A DNA stretch of 64,000 bases from Microbacterium suaedae (GCF_003254645.1 NZ_PNFD01000001.1:682001-746000), one strand, 5' to 3'; shown: positions 21,567-31,032, numbered from the stretch's first letter. The notes: generated by a model from the letters alone, not told the origin. Program-made: numbers and translations.

Positions 21567-22563
<997 letters not shown>

Positions 22564-22571
<8 letters not shown>

Positions 22572-23115
22572 ACCGGCGTCCCTCACGACGCCCCGCCTGT
22601 TCCTTTCTCTTCCGGGTTCCGACGATGTCGACGCGATCTTCGACGCCTGCCAGGATCCGCTGATCCAGCGATACACGACCGTCCCTTCCCCGTACACGCG
22701 GGAGGACGCCGAGTCGTTCGTCGGGCTCGTCGCGGAGTGGTGGGAGTCGGGGACGGAGCACGTCTGGGCCATGCGGGCCGGCGACGACCTCGTCGGCGTC
22801 GTCGGGCTGCACCGCATCAAAGACGGTGCGGCCGAGCTCGGCTACTGGACCGCGCCGTCCGGGCGCGGACAGGGCTATACGACGGAAGCGGCCCGCGCGG
22901 CCGTGAACTTCGCGTTCGGCCCCATGCGGCTCGAACGCCTGGAGTGGCACGCCGTCGTGGGCAACCACGCATCGGCCCGCGTCGCGCAGAAGCTCGGCTT
23001 CCAGCTGGAGGGCGTGCGTCGGAAGGGGCTCGACGACGGCGGCCAGCGCGCCGACGGCTGGATCGCCGGCCTGCTGTCAACCGACCCTCGCACCGAGGTC
23101 AGCTGGGGGCTGTAG
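22564..23115 (+). CDS. GNAT-family N-acetyltransferase (RimJ/RimL-like)
   Basis: 183 residues from a GTG at 22564 that overlaps the trpS stop (GTGGGTGA). The acetyl-CoA-binding motif A is ELGYWTAPSGRGQGYTTEAARA and the C-terminal substrate motif is NHASARVAQKLGFQLEGVRR, typical of RimJ/RimL-type enzymes that acetylate protein N-termini or small amines. The target is unknown. A family A inverted repeat begins 25 bases after the stop and may end the transcript. Confidence 0.88.
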
Positions 23116-23140
23116 GGCGGGTTCCGCGGATCCCCCCCTG

Positions 23141-23220
23141 CACAACGACGCCAATTCTGTGCAGACCTGCCCGACGCGCCGGTACCGGCGCCTGCTCGGC
23201 GCAGAATTGGCGTCGTTGTG
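23141..23220. repeat. Family A spaced inverted repeat, copy A1 (80 nt)
   Basis: Left arm CACAACGACGCCAATTCTG (23141-23159) is the exact reverse complement of the right arm (23202-23220), with a 42-nt spacer. It lies between two convergent acetyltransferase genes. Two further copies, A2 and A3, share arms and total length. Confidence 0.95.
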
Positions 23221-23228
23221 TCGGAGCG

Positions 23229-23747
23229 TCAGATCAGCTGCATCGACATGACGGTGCGGACGATCCAGTCGTGGCCGTGGTCATCCTCGGTGTGGGTCAT
23301 GCCCAGCTTCTCGGCGACGCGTCGGGAAGCGATGTTCTCAGGGTGGATGATCGCCGTCAGCTCGGTCGGGGCGAAACGGCGTCGCGCCTCCTCGACGCAC
23401 GCCCGAGCCGCCTCCGTGGCGTATCCGCGCCCCTGCAGATCCGCGCGCACGTGGTAGCCGACCTCGAGCACGGCCCGGCCGTTCGACCTCTGCCACGTCA
23501 GGCCGCAGTCGCCGACGAACTCGCCGTCATGGGTCTCGATGATCCAGAGACCAAAGCCGTGCGTCTCGTAGCGCTCCTGCATACGGCGGATCCACTCGGC
23601 AGCCTCGTCCCGAGACTTCGGCGCCGGATAGAACCGCATCACGTCGGCATCACCCAGCAGCGCCGCCATGTCGTCGAGGTCGCCCTCCCCCATCTCGCGG
23701 AATCGCAGGCGAGCGGTGTCGAGCGGGGTCCGGCGGTCGAGCGTCAT
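23229..23747 (-). CDS. GNAT-family N-acetyltransferase
   Basis: 172 residues. Motif A reads LEVGYHVRADLQGRGYATEAARA and the C-terminal part HPENIASRRVAEKLGMTHTED; the core WIIETHDGEFVGDCGL is the beta4 region. It belongs to the RimJ/RimL-like group and is distantly related to the acetyltransferase encoded by 22564-23115, but on the other strand. Substrate unknown. It is bracketed by family A repeats: A1 starts 9 bases after its stop and A2 lies 30 bases before its start. Confidence 0.87.
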   Translation of the reverse strand: MTLDRRTPLDTARLRFREMGEGDLDDMAALLGDADVMRFYPAPKSRDEAAEWIRRMQERYETHGFGLWIIETHDGEFVGDCGLTWQRSNGRAVLEVGYHVRADLQGRGYATEAARACVEEARRRFAPTELTAIIHPENIASRRVAEKLGMTHTEDDHGHDWIVRTVMSMQLI

Positions 23748-23776
23748 GCGTCCAGCGTATGGGTGCGGGCCGGATG

Positions 23777-23856
23777 CATAACGACGCCAATTCTGCGCAG
23801 GCCACCCGCTCGCACCGGCGTGTCGGCCAAGCTCGCACAGAATTGGCGTCGTTGTG
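23777..23856. repeat. Family A spaced inverted repeat, copy A2 (80 nt)
   Basis: Left arm CATAACGACGCCAATTCTG (one change from A1) at 23777-23795 and right arm CAGAATTGGCGTCGTTGTG at 23838-23856; 42-nt spacer. It lies between two minus-strand genes. Confidence 0.95.
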
Positions 23857-23866
23857 CAGGTTCAGT

Positions 23867-24712
23867 TCACCGGCGGAGCAGCCCGCGCGCGGCCTCCACG
23901 AACACCGAGGGTCGGTCGAACATCATCTTCGCGGTCGGACGAAGCGTGGCGTACCCGCGCGCGGCGGCCGCGAGATCCCGCTCCCGATCACGCTGCTGCA
24001 TCTCCCACCCGCCGTGGAACTCTCGGCTATCGCACTCGACGATGATCCAGCCGTCGAGCAGCAGATCCACTCGTCCGACCCCTTCGATCTCGACCTGCAG
24101 CTCGACCGTCACGCCCAGGGTGCGCGCCGCCAGCCGCGCGAAGGTCTCGGCACCGGCCTCTGCGCGCGGATCGATGAACCGTCGCAGCCGCTGCAGCCGG
24201 CGCGGCAGGAGCTCGAACACCTCACCGATCTCCTCGGGAGCGAGCACCCGCTTGTTCAGCGCGCTGTCGAGCGTCGCGATCGCTGCACGAGGATCCTGGC
24301 AGAGCACGGCCTGCGCGACCGCAGCCGGGATGCTCGCGATCGCCGAGTCGGCCTCTGCGCCGTCGAACCGCCAGTGCGTGACGACGCGACGGCCGTCGAC
24401 AGAGAGACGGACCGACCGGGACCGCGGCGAGCGCAGCCAGTGACGTCCCCGTTCGATCTGCACATGCGTTCGCCCGTCGTCTCGTAGGACGAAGACGCTG
24501 AGCTCGCGCATGCACGAAACACAGTCGACGCGTCCGCCAACGCGCACGGCAGACTTGACGGCGTCGCTCGCCGATCCCAGCACATAGTTGTCCCGCCTTG
24601 CGTGGAAGAGGTGTCCGTCTGTCACGGCGCGCCGAATGGCATCTCGCGTCATGCCTTCCGCGCGCAGTTCCCTGTAGGACGCGACTCGAAAATCGTCACT
24701 GGTTGTCGCCAT
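23867..24712 (-). CDS. AbiEi-antitoxin-like / DUF559 endonuclease-fold protein
   Basis: 281 residues from the ATG at 24712. The N-terminus (FRVASYRELRAEGMTRDAIRRAVTDGHLFHARRDNYVLG) is the winged-helix AbiEi antitoxin-like domain. The C-terminal quarter has VDLLLDGWIIVECDSREFHG and QRDRERDLAAAARGYATLRPT, the Vsr-like PD-(D/E)xK core of DUF559. Such fusions are common orphan genes in actinobacteria, possibly defence-related or DNA-processing, with no proven activity known to me. It lies between repeats A2 and A3, and no toxin gene is adjacent. Confidence 0.8.
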   Translation of the reverse strand: MATTSDDFRVASYRELRAEGMTRDAIRRAVTDGHLFHARRDNYVLGSASDAVKSAVRVGGRVDCVSCMRELSVFVLRDDGRTHVQIERGRHWLRSPRSRSVRLSVDGRRVVTHWRFDGAEADSAIASIPAAVAQAVLCQDPRAAIATLDSALNKRVLAPEEIGEVFELLPRRLQRLRRFIDPRAEAGAETFARLAARTLGVTVELQVEIEGVGRVDLLLDGWIIVECDSREFHGGWEMQQRDRERDLAAAARGYATLRPTAKMMFDRPSVFVEAARGLLRR

Positions 24713-24886
24713 GAGGTGACCCTGCCGAATCCGTGGATCCGGCGCCGCCACGCGCCCGCGGAATCCCGGGGCTGCTGTGGAAAAACTCGGCCGATCGGCG
24801 ATTGTGAGCACGCTGATCGACCGCCCTACGCCCATCGGCCTCCGCCGGGTCGGCCCCGCCAGCCCAAGTCACGGCGTCCCCGAATG

Positions 24887-24966
24887 CACAACGACGCCAA
24901 TTCTCGACCTGCACCCCTGCAGAAACCGGATTCTGCGCACTTCCGCACAGAATTGGCGTCGTTGTG
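24887..24966. repeat. Family A spaced inverted repeat, copy A3 (80 nt)
   Basis: Left arm CACAACGACGCCAATTCTC (24887-24905; last base differs) and right arm CAGAATTGGCGTCGTTGTG (24948-24966). Again 80 nt overall. It lies between the AbiEi/DUF559 gene start and the riboflavin promoter. Apart from A3, nothing else was seen in 24713-25050. Confidence 0.95.
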
Positions 24967-25052
24967 CATTTCGCCCCGCGCGGTGGCGGGCAGAAGTCAG
25001 GCCTCGGCGGCGCAGCCTCGGATTGCCGGGAATAAGCCCGCGGTCTCGGCGT

Positions 25053-25058
25053 TAGACT
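25053..25058 (+). promoter_or_regulatory. Candidate -10 box of the riboflavin operon
   Basis: TAGACT sits about 10 bases before the first paired bases of the FMN riboswitch, where a -10 element is expected. No good -35 hexamer is visible at 16-18 nt. Confidence 0.45.
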
Positions 25059-25066
25059 GTGTGCCA

Positions 25067-25205
25067 CACGTGCTCCGGGGTCGGTGAGAATCCGAACCGG
25101 CGGTAGAGTCCGCGACCCCCTCCGATGAGGGGTTGATCCGGTGAGATTCCGGAACCGACGGTGATGCAGGTTCTGCCTGCGAGTCCGGATGGAAGGCAGC
25201 ACGGC
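25067..25205 (+). promoter_or_regulatory. FMN riboswitch (RFN element)
   Basis: The conserved RFN strands appear in order: CTCCGGGGTCGGTGAGAATC, AACCGGCGGTAGAGTCCGCGACC, a variable arm closed by CCCCTC/GAGGGG, GATCCGGTGAGATTCCGG, ACCGACGGTGATG and AGTCCGGATGGAAG. It lies 50-190 bases before ribD. FMN binding should switch off the operon, either by early termination or by hiding the ribosome-binding site. GGCAGGCCCGATGGGCCTG at its 3' side can form a hairpin. Confidence 0.95.
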
Positions 25206-25258
25206 AGGCCCGATGGGCCTGTTCCGTGATCCCCGGCGCCCTGACCGAAGGGATCCGG

Positions 25259-26641
25259 ATGGCCACGGACGCCGAGATCGCCGCGATGCGCCACGCTCTG
25301 GAGCTCGCCGCGCGAGGCCGCCGCAGCCGCAATCCGCAGGTCGGGGCCGTCATCCTCGCCCCGACGGGTCGCGTCATCGCCGAGGGCTGGCACCACGGAG
25401 CCGGTACCGCCCACGCCGAGGTCGACGCACTCTCCCACCTCGGCGCCGACGGGGCGCGCGGCGCGACGGCCGTCGTAACGCTCGAGCCGTGCAATCACCG
25501 CGGTCGCACCGGACCGTGCGCCGAGGCGCTCATCTCGGCGGGAGTCGCGCGCGTCGTCTACGCGATGGACGACCCCGGCGAGCACGAGGGTGGCGGGGCA
25601 TCGCGCCTGCGCGCGGCCGGGATCGACGTCGAAGGCGGCGTCCTCCAGGACGACGCCCGCGCGTTCCTGGACACCTGGCTCACGACCCGACGGCTGGGGC
25701 GCCCGCACGTCACGGTCAAGTGGGCGCAGAGCCTCGACGGCCGCGCCGCCGCGGCTGACGGAACGAGCCAGTGGATCACAGGATCCGCTGCGCGCGCCGA
25801 CGTGCATCGTCGCCGTTCCGAGGCTGACGCGATCGTCGTCGGCACCGGCACGCTCCACGCCGACGATCCGGCTCTTACTGCGCGCGACGGCGACGCGCTG
25901 TTCCCGAACCAGCCCGTCCCCGTCGTCATCGGCGCGCGGGAGGTTCCCGACGACGCCCGGATCCGCCGCCACCCGCACGCTCCGCTCGCGTATCCGACCC
26001 GCGATCTCGACGCCGTGCTCGACGATCTCACCGAGCGCGGCCTGCATCGAGTGTTCGTCGAGGGCGGTCCGACTCTCGCGAGCGCGTTCATCGCGCGCGG
26101 GCTCGCCGATCGCGTGCTCGCCTACGTCGCGCCCACGCTGCTCGGTGGCCCCCGCACGGCGCTGACCGAGATCGGCGTCGACACGATCGCAGACCAACGA
26201 CTCCTTTCCCTCGAGGCTGTCGAGCGTCTCGGCGACGATCTCCTCCTGATCGCGGTGCCGCGGACAGCCGGTTCGTCCCTTCCCTCGGCGTCCGCCGAAG
26301 CCACGGGACTGCACACCCACGACTCGACCCAGGCACCCCGCGGCGCGCACACGACCCACGACTCGGCCCAGGCACCGAACGACGAACACGCCGCCCTCGA
26401 CTCGACCCAGGCACCGAGCAACGGACACACCACCCACGACACGGCCCAGGCACCGAACGACGAACACGCGGCGCGCACTCGTGCCCAGCCACCCCGCGAA
26501 GAACACGCCGCCCACCATCCACCCCAGCAACCAAGCGAGCGCGGCGGCGCCCACACCCCCGGCCAGCCCTCCGCGGCGCACGACGGAATCGCCCGTATGC
26601 GCGCCGCGCACCACACGTCCGCAGAAGGAGCAAGCAGCTGA
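25259..26641 (+). CDS. ribD: Bifunctional riboflavin deaminase-reductase RibD with a repetitive C-terminal tail
   Basis: 460 residues from the ATG at 25259 (GAAGGGATCC before it); a GTG at 25226 is rejected because it lies in the riboswitch region. The deaminase domain shows HAEVDAL and PCNHRGRTGPC zinc motifs. The reductase domain shows VKWAQSLDGRAAA, SQWITGSAARADVHRRR and FVEGGPTLASAF. The normal enzyme ends near residue 343. An unusual tail of about 110 residues follows, made of 13-residue repeats (DSTQAPRGAHTTH-like). The reaction deaminates and reduces the pyrimidine product of GTP cyclohydrolase II. The stop overlaps the ribE start by one base. Confidence 0.93.
   Translation: MATDAEIAAMRHALELAARGRRSRNPQVGAVILAPTGRVIAEGWHHGAGTAHAEVDALSHLGADGARGATAVVTLEPCNHRGRTGPCAEALISAGVARVVYAMDDPGEHEGGGASRLRAAGIDVEGGVLQDDARAFLDTWLTTRRLGRPHVTVKWAQSLDGRAAAADGTSQWITGSAARADVHRRRSEADAIVVGTGTLHADDPALTARDGDALFPNQPVPVVIGAREVPDDARIRRHPHAPLAYPTRDLDAVLDDLTERGLHRVFVEGGPTLASAFIARGLADRVLAYVAPTLLGGPRTALTEIGVDTIADQRLLSLEAVERLGDDLLLIAVPRTAGSSLPSASAEATGLHTHDSTQAPRGAHTTHDSAQAPNDEHAALDSTQAPSNGHTTHDTAQAPNDEHAARTRAQPPREEHAAHHPPQQPSERGGAHTPGQPSAAHDGIARMRAAHHTSAEGASS
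26321..26515 (+). repeat. 39-nt in-frame tandem repeats in the 3' end of ribD
   Basis: Five 39-nt units encode DSTQAPRGAHTTH, DSAQAPNDEHAAL, DSTQAPSNGHTTH, DTAQAPNDEHAAR and TRAQPPREEHAAH; more degenerate units follow to about 26590. The first and third units, and the second and fourth, are most alike, suggesting duplication of a 78-nt pair. Confidence 0.93.
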
Positions 26642-27276
26642 TGTTCACGGGAATCATCGAGGAGATCGGCCTGATCACGGCCGTCGAGCCGTCGGGCGAC
26701 GGCGTGCGCCTCACCATCCACGCGCCGACGGCCGTCGAGGGAGTGGGACACGGTGACTCGATCTCGATCGGCGGCGTGTGCCTCACCGTCGTCGATTGGA
26801 CGGACGACGGCTTCACCGCGGATGTGATGAAGCAGACGCTCGACATGTCGACGCTGTCCGGCGCCGAACCGGGGACACGGGTGAACGTCGAGCGCGCGCT
26901 CGCATCGGGCGGGCGCCTCGGCGGCCACATTGTGCAGGGACACATCGACGGCACGGGCACCGTGATCGACGTGCGCCCGGGCGACGAATGGCAGGTCGTA
27001 CGCGTGGAGATCCCCGCGCATCTCGCCCGGCTCGTCGTCGACAAGGGATCCGTCACACTCGACGGAACCTCCCTCACGGTGAGCGCGGTGAGCGCGCCTG
27101 CCGCCGAGACCTCCTGGCTCGAGGTCTCCCTCATCCCCGAGACCCTGCGGGCGACGACGTTCGGCGACCGCCGCGTCGGCGACCGCCTCAACGTCGAGAC
27201 CGACATCCTCGCCCGCCACGTCGAGCGCCTGACGGCGTTCGCCGCTGTCCCCGCTTCCGAAGGATCCACGCGATGA
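26641..27276 (+). CDS. ribE: Riboflavin synthase alpha chain
   Basis: 211 residues with the hallmark start MFTGIIEEIG and two homologous lumazine-binding repeats: first with GDSISIGGVCLTV and GGRLGGHIVQGHIDGTG, second with KGSVTLDGTSLTV and VSLIPETLR. It dismutates two 6,7-dimethyl-8-ribityllumazine molecules into riboflavin and the pyrimidine precursor. Coupled by overlap to ribD before it and ribBA after it (ATGA). Confidence 0.95.
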   Translation: MFTGIIEEIGLITAVEPSGDGVRLTIHAPTAVEGVGHGDSISIGGVCLTVVDWTDDGFTADVMKQTLDMSTLSGAEPGTRVNVERALASGGRLGGHIVQGHIDGTGTVIDVRPGDEWQVVRVEIPAHLARLVVDKGSVTLDGTSLTVSAVSAPAAETSWLEVSLIPETLRATTFGDRRVGDRLNVETDILARHVERLTAFAAVPASEGSTR

Positions 27277-28562
27277 CCGACCCCGCCCTCTCCCCCCTGT
27301 CGACGATCGACGAGGCGATCGCCGCGCTGCGCGCCGGACGCCCCGTGCTCGTCGCGGACGACGAGAACCGCGAGAACGAGGGCGACGTGATCCTCTCGGC
27401 TCAGCTCGCGACGCCCGAACAGATCGCTTGGATGGTGCGATACACCTCCGGCTACCTGTGCGCGCCGATGCCCCACGAGTGGGCCGATCGCCTCGATCTG
27501 CCGCCCATGGTGGCGCGGAACGAGGACGCGCGAGGCACCGCGTACACGGTCTCGGTCGACGCGGCCGACGGCGTGACGACCGGGATCAGCGCGCACGATC
27601 GAGCGCGCACCCTCAACGTGCTCGCGGATCCTGATGCCACGGCCGCGAGCGTGATCCGACCCGGTCACATCCTCCCGCTGCGGGCGATGCCGGGCGGCGT
27701 GCGCGAGCGCGCCGGCCACACCGAGGCCGCCGTCGATCTCATGCGCCTCGCCGGGCTCGCGCCGGTCGGCGTCATCGGCGAGGTCATCGCCGCCGACGGC
27801 GACATGATGCGGCTTCCCGGTCTTCTCGAGATGGGCCGCGACGAGAACGTGCCCGTCGTGACGATCGAGCAGCTCGCCGCGCACCTGGATGCGGCAGATC
27901 CGCAGGCGCCTTCCCCGCAGGCGCCGGCGACGCGCGCGGTGAGTCTGCGCGCCGACACCACCGTTCCGACGCGGCACGGCGATATGCGTTTCCTCGCCTA
28001 CCGCGACCGCGTCACGGGAACCGACCACCTGGCGATCGTCTCGGGGGATCTCTCCGATGACGCACCGCTCGTGCGCGTGCACTCGGAATGCCTGACGGGC
28101 GAAGCCCTCGGATCTCTGAAGTGCGAGTGCGGCCCGCAGCTCGATGCGGCGCTCGAGACGATCGCGCAGCGCGGAGGCATCGTGATCTACATGCGCGGTC
28201 ACGAGGGCCGTGGAATCGGCCTCATCAACAAGCTGCGCGCCTACGCGCTGCAGGAACGCGGTTTCGACACGCTCGACGCGAACACCGAGCTCGGCCTTCC
28301 CGCGGATGCCCGCGACTACGCGGCGGCGGCTTCGATCCTCGCGGATCTCGGCGTCGATCAGCTGCGCCTGCTGACGAACAACACCGACAAGGTCGCGCAG
28401 CTGCGCGGATTCGGGATCGACGTCGCCGAGCAGGTGCCGCTGATCGTGGGCGTCGGCCCGAACAACCACCAGTATCTGGAGACCAAGCGCGACCGCATGG
28501 GGCACATCATCGGCGAGACCGAGCTGCAGGATGCCGTCGCGCGTATGCACGAGGGAGCGTAG
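27273..28562 (+). CDS. ribBA: Bifunctional DHBP synthase / GTP cyclohydrolase II
   Basis: 429 residues. The RibB half has DDENRENEGDVILSAQ, TTGISAHDRA and RAGHTEAAVDL. The RibA half, from about residue 225, has HSECLTGEALGSLKCECGPQ with the zinc Cys residues, YMRGHEGRGIGL and LLTNNTDK. It supplies both riboflavin precursors: DHBP from ribulose 5-phosphate and the pyrimidine from GTP. ATGA overlap with ribE; ribH follows 3 bases after its stop. Confidence 0.95.
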   Translation: MTDPALSPLSTIDEAIAALRAGRPVLVADDENRENEGDVILSAQLATPEQIAWMVRYTSGYLCAPMPHEWADRLDLPPMVARNEDARGTAYTVSVDAADGVTTGISAHDRARTLNVLADPDATAASVIRPGHILPLRAMPGGVRERAGHTEAAVDLMRLAGLAPVGVIGEVIAADGDMMRLPGLLEMGRDENVPVVTIEQLAAHLDAADPQAPSPQAPATRAVSLRADTTVPTRHGDMRFLAYRDRVTGTDHLAIVSGDLSDDAPLVRVHSECLTGEALGSLKCECGPQLDAALETIAQRGGIVIYMRGHEGRGIGLINKLRAYALQERGFDTLDANTELGLPADARDYAAAASILADLGVDQLRLLTNNTDKVAQLRGFGIDVAEQVPLIVGVGPNNHQYLETKRDRMGHIIGETELQDAVARMHEGA

Positions 28563-28565
28563 AAC

Positions 28566-29039
28566 GTGGCCGGTACGGGACAGCCCCAGCAGGGCGGAAT
28601 CGATGCGACGGGGATCCGCGTCGTCGTTGTGGCGGGAACGTGGCACGCGCGCATCTCCGATGCGCTGCTCGCGGGATCCGAGCGCATGCTCGAGGAGGCG
28701 AACGCCGACTACCGCGTCGTGCGCGTGGCGGGCGCCTTCGAGCTCGCGGTCGTGGCGCAGCGCGCCCTCGCCGAGGGGGCCGATGCGGTCGTGACGCTGG
28801 GCGTCATCATCCGCGGCGGCACGCCGCACTTCGAGTACATCGCGTCCGCGACGACGGATGGGCTCACGCGCGTCGCCCTCGACGCCGGCAAGCCGGTCGG
28901 GTTCGGCGTGCTCACGATCGATGACGAGCAGCAGGGCCTCGACCGCGCAGGACTCGAAGGATCGAAGGAAGACAAGGGCTTCGAGGCGGCCGACGCCGCA
29001 GTGCGAGCGGTACTCGCGCTCCGCGATCTTTCTACGTAG
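28566..29039 (+). CDS. ribH: 6,7-dimethyl-8-ribityllumazine synthase
   Basis: 157 residues from a GTG. Conserved segments are RVVVVAGTWHARISDALL, VAGAFELAVVAQRAL, TLGVIIRGGTPHFEYIAS (catalytic His) and PVGFGVLTIDDEQQG (family usually FGVLTTDT). It condenses DHBP with the pyrimidine to form lumazine and assembles as a capsid-like or pentameric complex in the family. Last biosynthetic gene of the operon. Confidence 0.95.
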   Translation: MAGTGQPQQGGIDATGIRVVVVAGTWHARISDALLAGSERMLEEANADYRVVRVAGAFELAVVAQRALAEGADAVVTLGVIIRGGTPHFEYIASATTDGLTRVALDAGKPVGFGVLTIDDEQQGLDRAGLEGSKEDKGFEAADAAVRAVLALRDLST

Positions 29040-29049
29040 AGTAGAAGTT

Positions 29050-29400
29050 ATGGAGATCCTGCGCAGCATCGTCCTCGTCATCCACCTCATCGGATTCGCC
29101 ACCCTGTTCGGTGCCTGGCTCGTCGAGGCGACGAGCGGTCGCCGAGAGATCACCAAGCTGATGAACTGGGGCCTTGCGATCGCCCTCGTGGCGGGGGTCG
29201 CGCTCGCGGCACCGTGGGGCATCGACGGCGAGCTGAACTACGCGAAGATCAGCGTGAAGCTCATCGTGGTCATCGCGGTCGGCGCACTGCTCGGCATCGG
29301 CGCGGGTCGCCAGAAGCGCAAGGGTTCCGCGCCGGGCGCGATCTTCTGGCCCATCGGGGTCCTCACACTGCTCAACGCGAGCATCGCCGTCCTGTGGTGA
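29050..29400 (+). CDS. Small four-helix integral membrane protein downstream of ribH
   Basis: 116 residues. Four membrane spans (SIVLVIHLIGFATLFGAWLVE, NWGLAIALVAGVALAAPWG, KLIVVIAVGALLGIGAG, IFWPIGVLTLLNASIAVLW) with a basic loop RQKRKG between the third and fourth. It begins 10 bases after ribH, so it is probably the last gene of the riboflavin operon, yet it is not a known riboflavin transporter. Similar small proteins occur widely in actinobacteria without assigned function. Confidence 0.78.
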   Translation: MEILRSIVLVIHLIGFATLFGAWLVEATSGRREITKLMNWGLAIALVAGVALAAPWGIDGELNYAKISVKLIVVIAVGALLGIGAGRQKRKGSAPGAIFWPIGVLTLLNASIAVLW

Positions 29401-29448
29401 CGATGACTGAAGAAGCCATGCGCTGATCAGACTGCTCAGCTGCAGCAT

Positions 29449-29501
29449 CCCACGGCGCCCTTCCTCAACGCACGATCGCGTGCGAGGTGGGGCGCCGTGG
29501 G
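29449..29501 (+). terminator. Hairpin after the riboflavin operon
   Basis: CCCACGGCGCCC pairs with GGGCGCCGTGGG; the loop holds a smaller CACG/CGTG hairpin. The T-tract is weak (GTTCTG). The next gene starts about 150 bases later, probably from its own promoter. Confidence 0.7.
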
Positions 29502-29647
29502 CGTTCTGCGCAATCTGTGCGGTATCGTTGTCGTTCGCGCGCCGATGCTCTCGTCGGCGCGTTCGGCGATTCTGCGGCCTCTCGACCGCATCGCCCCTTC
29601 CTCGGCCCTGACAGGCCGATCTCCCCGCGACACGACACAGGTATGGC

Positions 29648-31024
29648 ATGACGACCACGACGACTCCGGCTGCGCCACAGGCGCGCCAGGCCCCCCTCAA
29701 CTCACGCTCCCGCGTCATCACCGCGAGCCTCGTCGGCACGACGATCGAGTTCTACGACTTCTACGCGTATGCGACCGCGGCGGCGCTCGTCTTCCCGGTG
29801 CTGTTCTTCCCGACCGGCAACGACACGACCTCGCTCCTCGCCTCGTTCGGCGTCTTCGGCGCCGCTATGGTCGCCCGCCCCATCGGGGCCGTCGTCTTCG
29901 GCCACTTCGGCGACAAGTTCGGCCGCAAGGGAACCCTCGTCGCATCGCTGCTCACGATGGGCATCGCGACATTCGTCATCGGACTCCTGCCGACGCACAA
30001 CGAGATCGGCGCCTGGGCGGCCCTGCTGCTGCTCATCTGCCGACTGGCTCAGGGCTTCGCCCTGGGTGGGGAATGGTCGGGCGCGGCGCTCGTCGCCACC
30101 GAGAACGCGCCGGAAGGCAAGCGTGCGCTGTACGGCACCTTCCCGCAGCTGGGCGCCCCCATCGGGTTCATCATCGCGAACGCGCTCTTCCTCGTCATCA
30201 ACTTCGGCCTGCCCGGCGAGGACGGCGCGGCCAGCGAGGCGTTCCTCTCGTGGGGGTGGCGGATCCCGTTCCTGTTCTCTGCCGTCATGGTGATCATCGG
30301 CCTGTGGGTGCGCCTCAAGCTCGTTGAGTCCGACGCCTTCCAGAAGGCGGAACGCCGCGGCGACATCAAGAAGGCTCCGATCGGCTTCGTTTTCCAGAAG
30401 CACTGGCGCCGGCTGATCCTCGGCACGTTCATCATGCTCGCGACGTACGTGCTGTTCTACCTGATGACGAGCTTCGCCCTGTCATTCAGCACGACGCCTG
30501 CCGACGCCGACACGCCCGGCCTGGGCTTCGGCCGCACCGACTTCGTGCTCATGCAGATCATCGGCGTCGTGTTCTTCGGCATCTTCACGCTCATCTCGGG
30601 GCCCCTTGCCGACGCGATCGGGCGTCGCCGGCTGCTCATCTGGGTCACGAGCGCGATCATCGTCTTCGGCGTGATCTACACCGTGTTCCTCACGCCGCGC
30701 GACAGCGAGATGTTCACGGGTGCGCTCGTGCAGGCGTTCCTCGTGTTCGGCTTCCTGCTCATGGGCCTGTCGTTCGGGCCGATGGGGGCCCTGCTGCCCG
30801 AGCTGTTCCCGACCAATGTGCGCTACACCGGATCGGCGGTGTCGTACAACGTCTCGTCGATCCTCGGCGCAGCTCTCGCACCGATCATCGCCGTGTGGCT
30901 GTGGGACCTCGGCAACGGCAGCCCGTGGCTCGTCGGCCTCTATCTCGCAGGCGCGGGGGTGCTCACGCTCGTCGCGCTGGCCCTCAGCTCGGAGACGAAG
31001 GACACCGACATCGACGCCGAGTGA
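29648..31024 (+). CDS. MFS transporter, metabolite:H+ symporter (MHS) family
   Basis: 458 residues and about 12 membrane helices. Early TTIEFYDFYAYATAAALVF is the MHS hallmark, followed by GHFGDKFGRKGTL, the cytoplasmic loop motif. Further conserved pieces are RLAQGFALGGEWSGAALVATENAP, MLATYVLFYLMTSFALSF and LLPELFPTNVRYTGSAVSYN. The family imports small organic acids, betaines or osmolytes such as shikimate, alpha-ketoglutarate or proline; the substrate here is unknown. Single gene, flanked by terminators. Confidence 0.9.
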   Translation: MTTTTTPAAPQARQAPLNSRSRVITASLVGTTIEFYDFYAYATAAALVFPVLFFPTGNDTTSLLASFGVFGAAMVARPIGAVVFGHFGDKFGRKGTLVASLLTMGIATFVIGLLPTHNEIGAWAALLLLICRLAQGFALGGEWSGAALVATENAPEGKRALYGTFPQLGAPIGFIIANALFLVINFGLPGEDGAASEAFLSWGWRIPFLFSAVMVIIGLWVRLKLVESDAFQKAERRGDIKKAPIGFVFQKHWRRLILGTFIMLATYVLFYLMTSFALSFSTTPADADTPGLGFGRTDFVLMQIIGVVFFGIFTLISGPLADAIGRRRLLIWVTSAIIVFGVIYTVFLTPRDSEMFTGALVQAFLVFGFLLMGLSFGPMGALLPELFPTNVRYTGSAVSYNVSSILGAALAPIIAVWLWDLGNGSPWLVGLYLAGAGVLTLVALALSSETKDTDIDAE

Positions 31025-31032
31025 CGCGCGAT

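Noticed and set aside
23141..24966. Family A repeats as a CRISPR array
   Set aside because: Only three copies, each palindromic with its own spacer inside the arms, 550-1050 nt apart, and genes lie between them; no cas genes.
26088..29222. 1044-codon minus-strand open frame across the riboflavin operon
   Set aside because: It is antisense to ribD, ribE, ribBA and ribH, has no family motifs and unnatural composition, and arises from high GC content.
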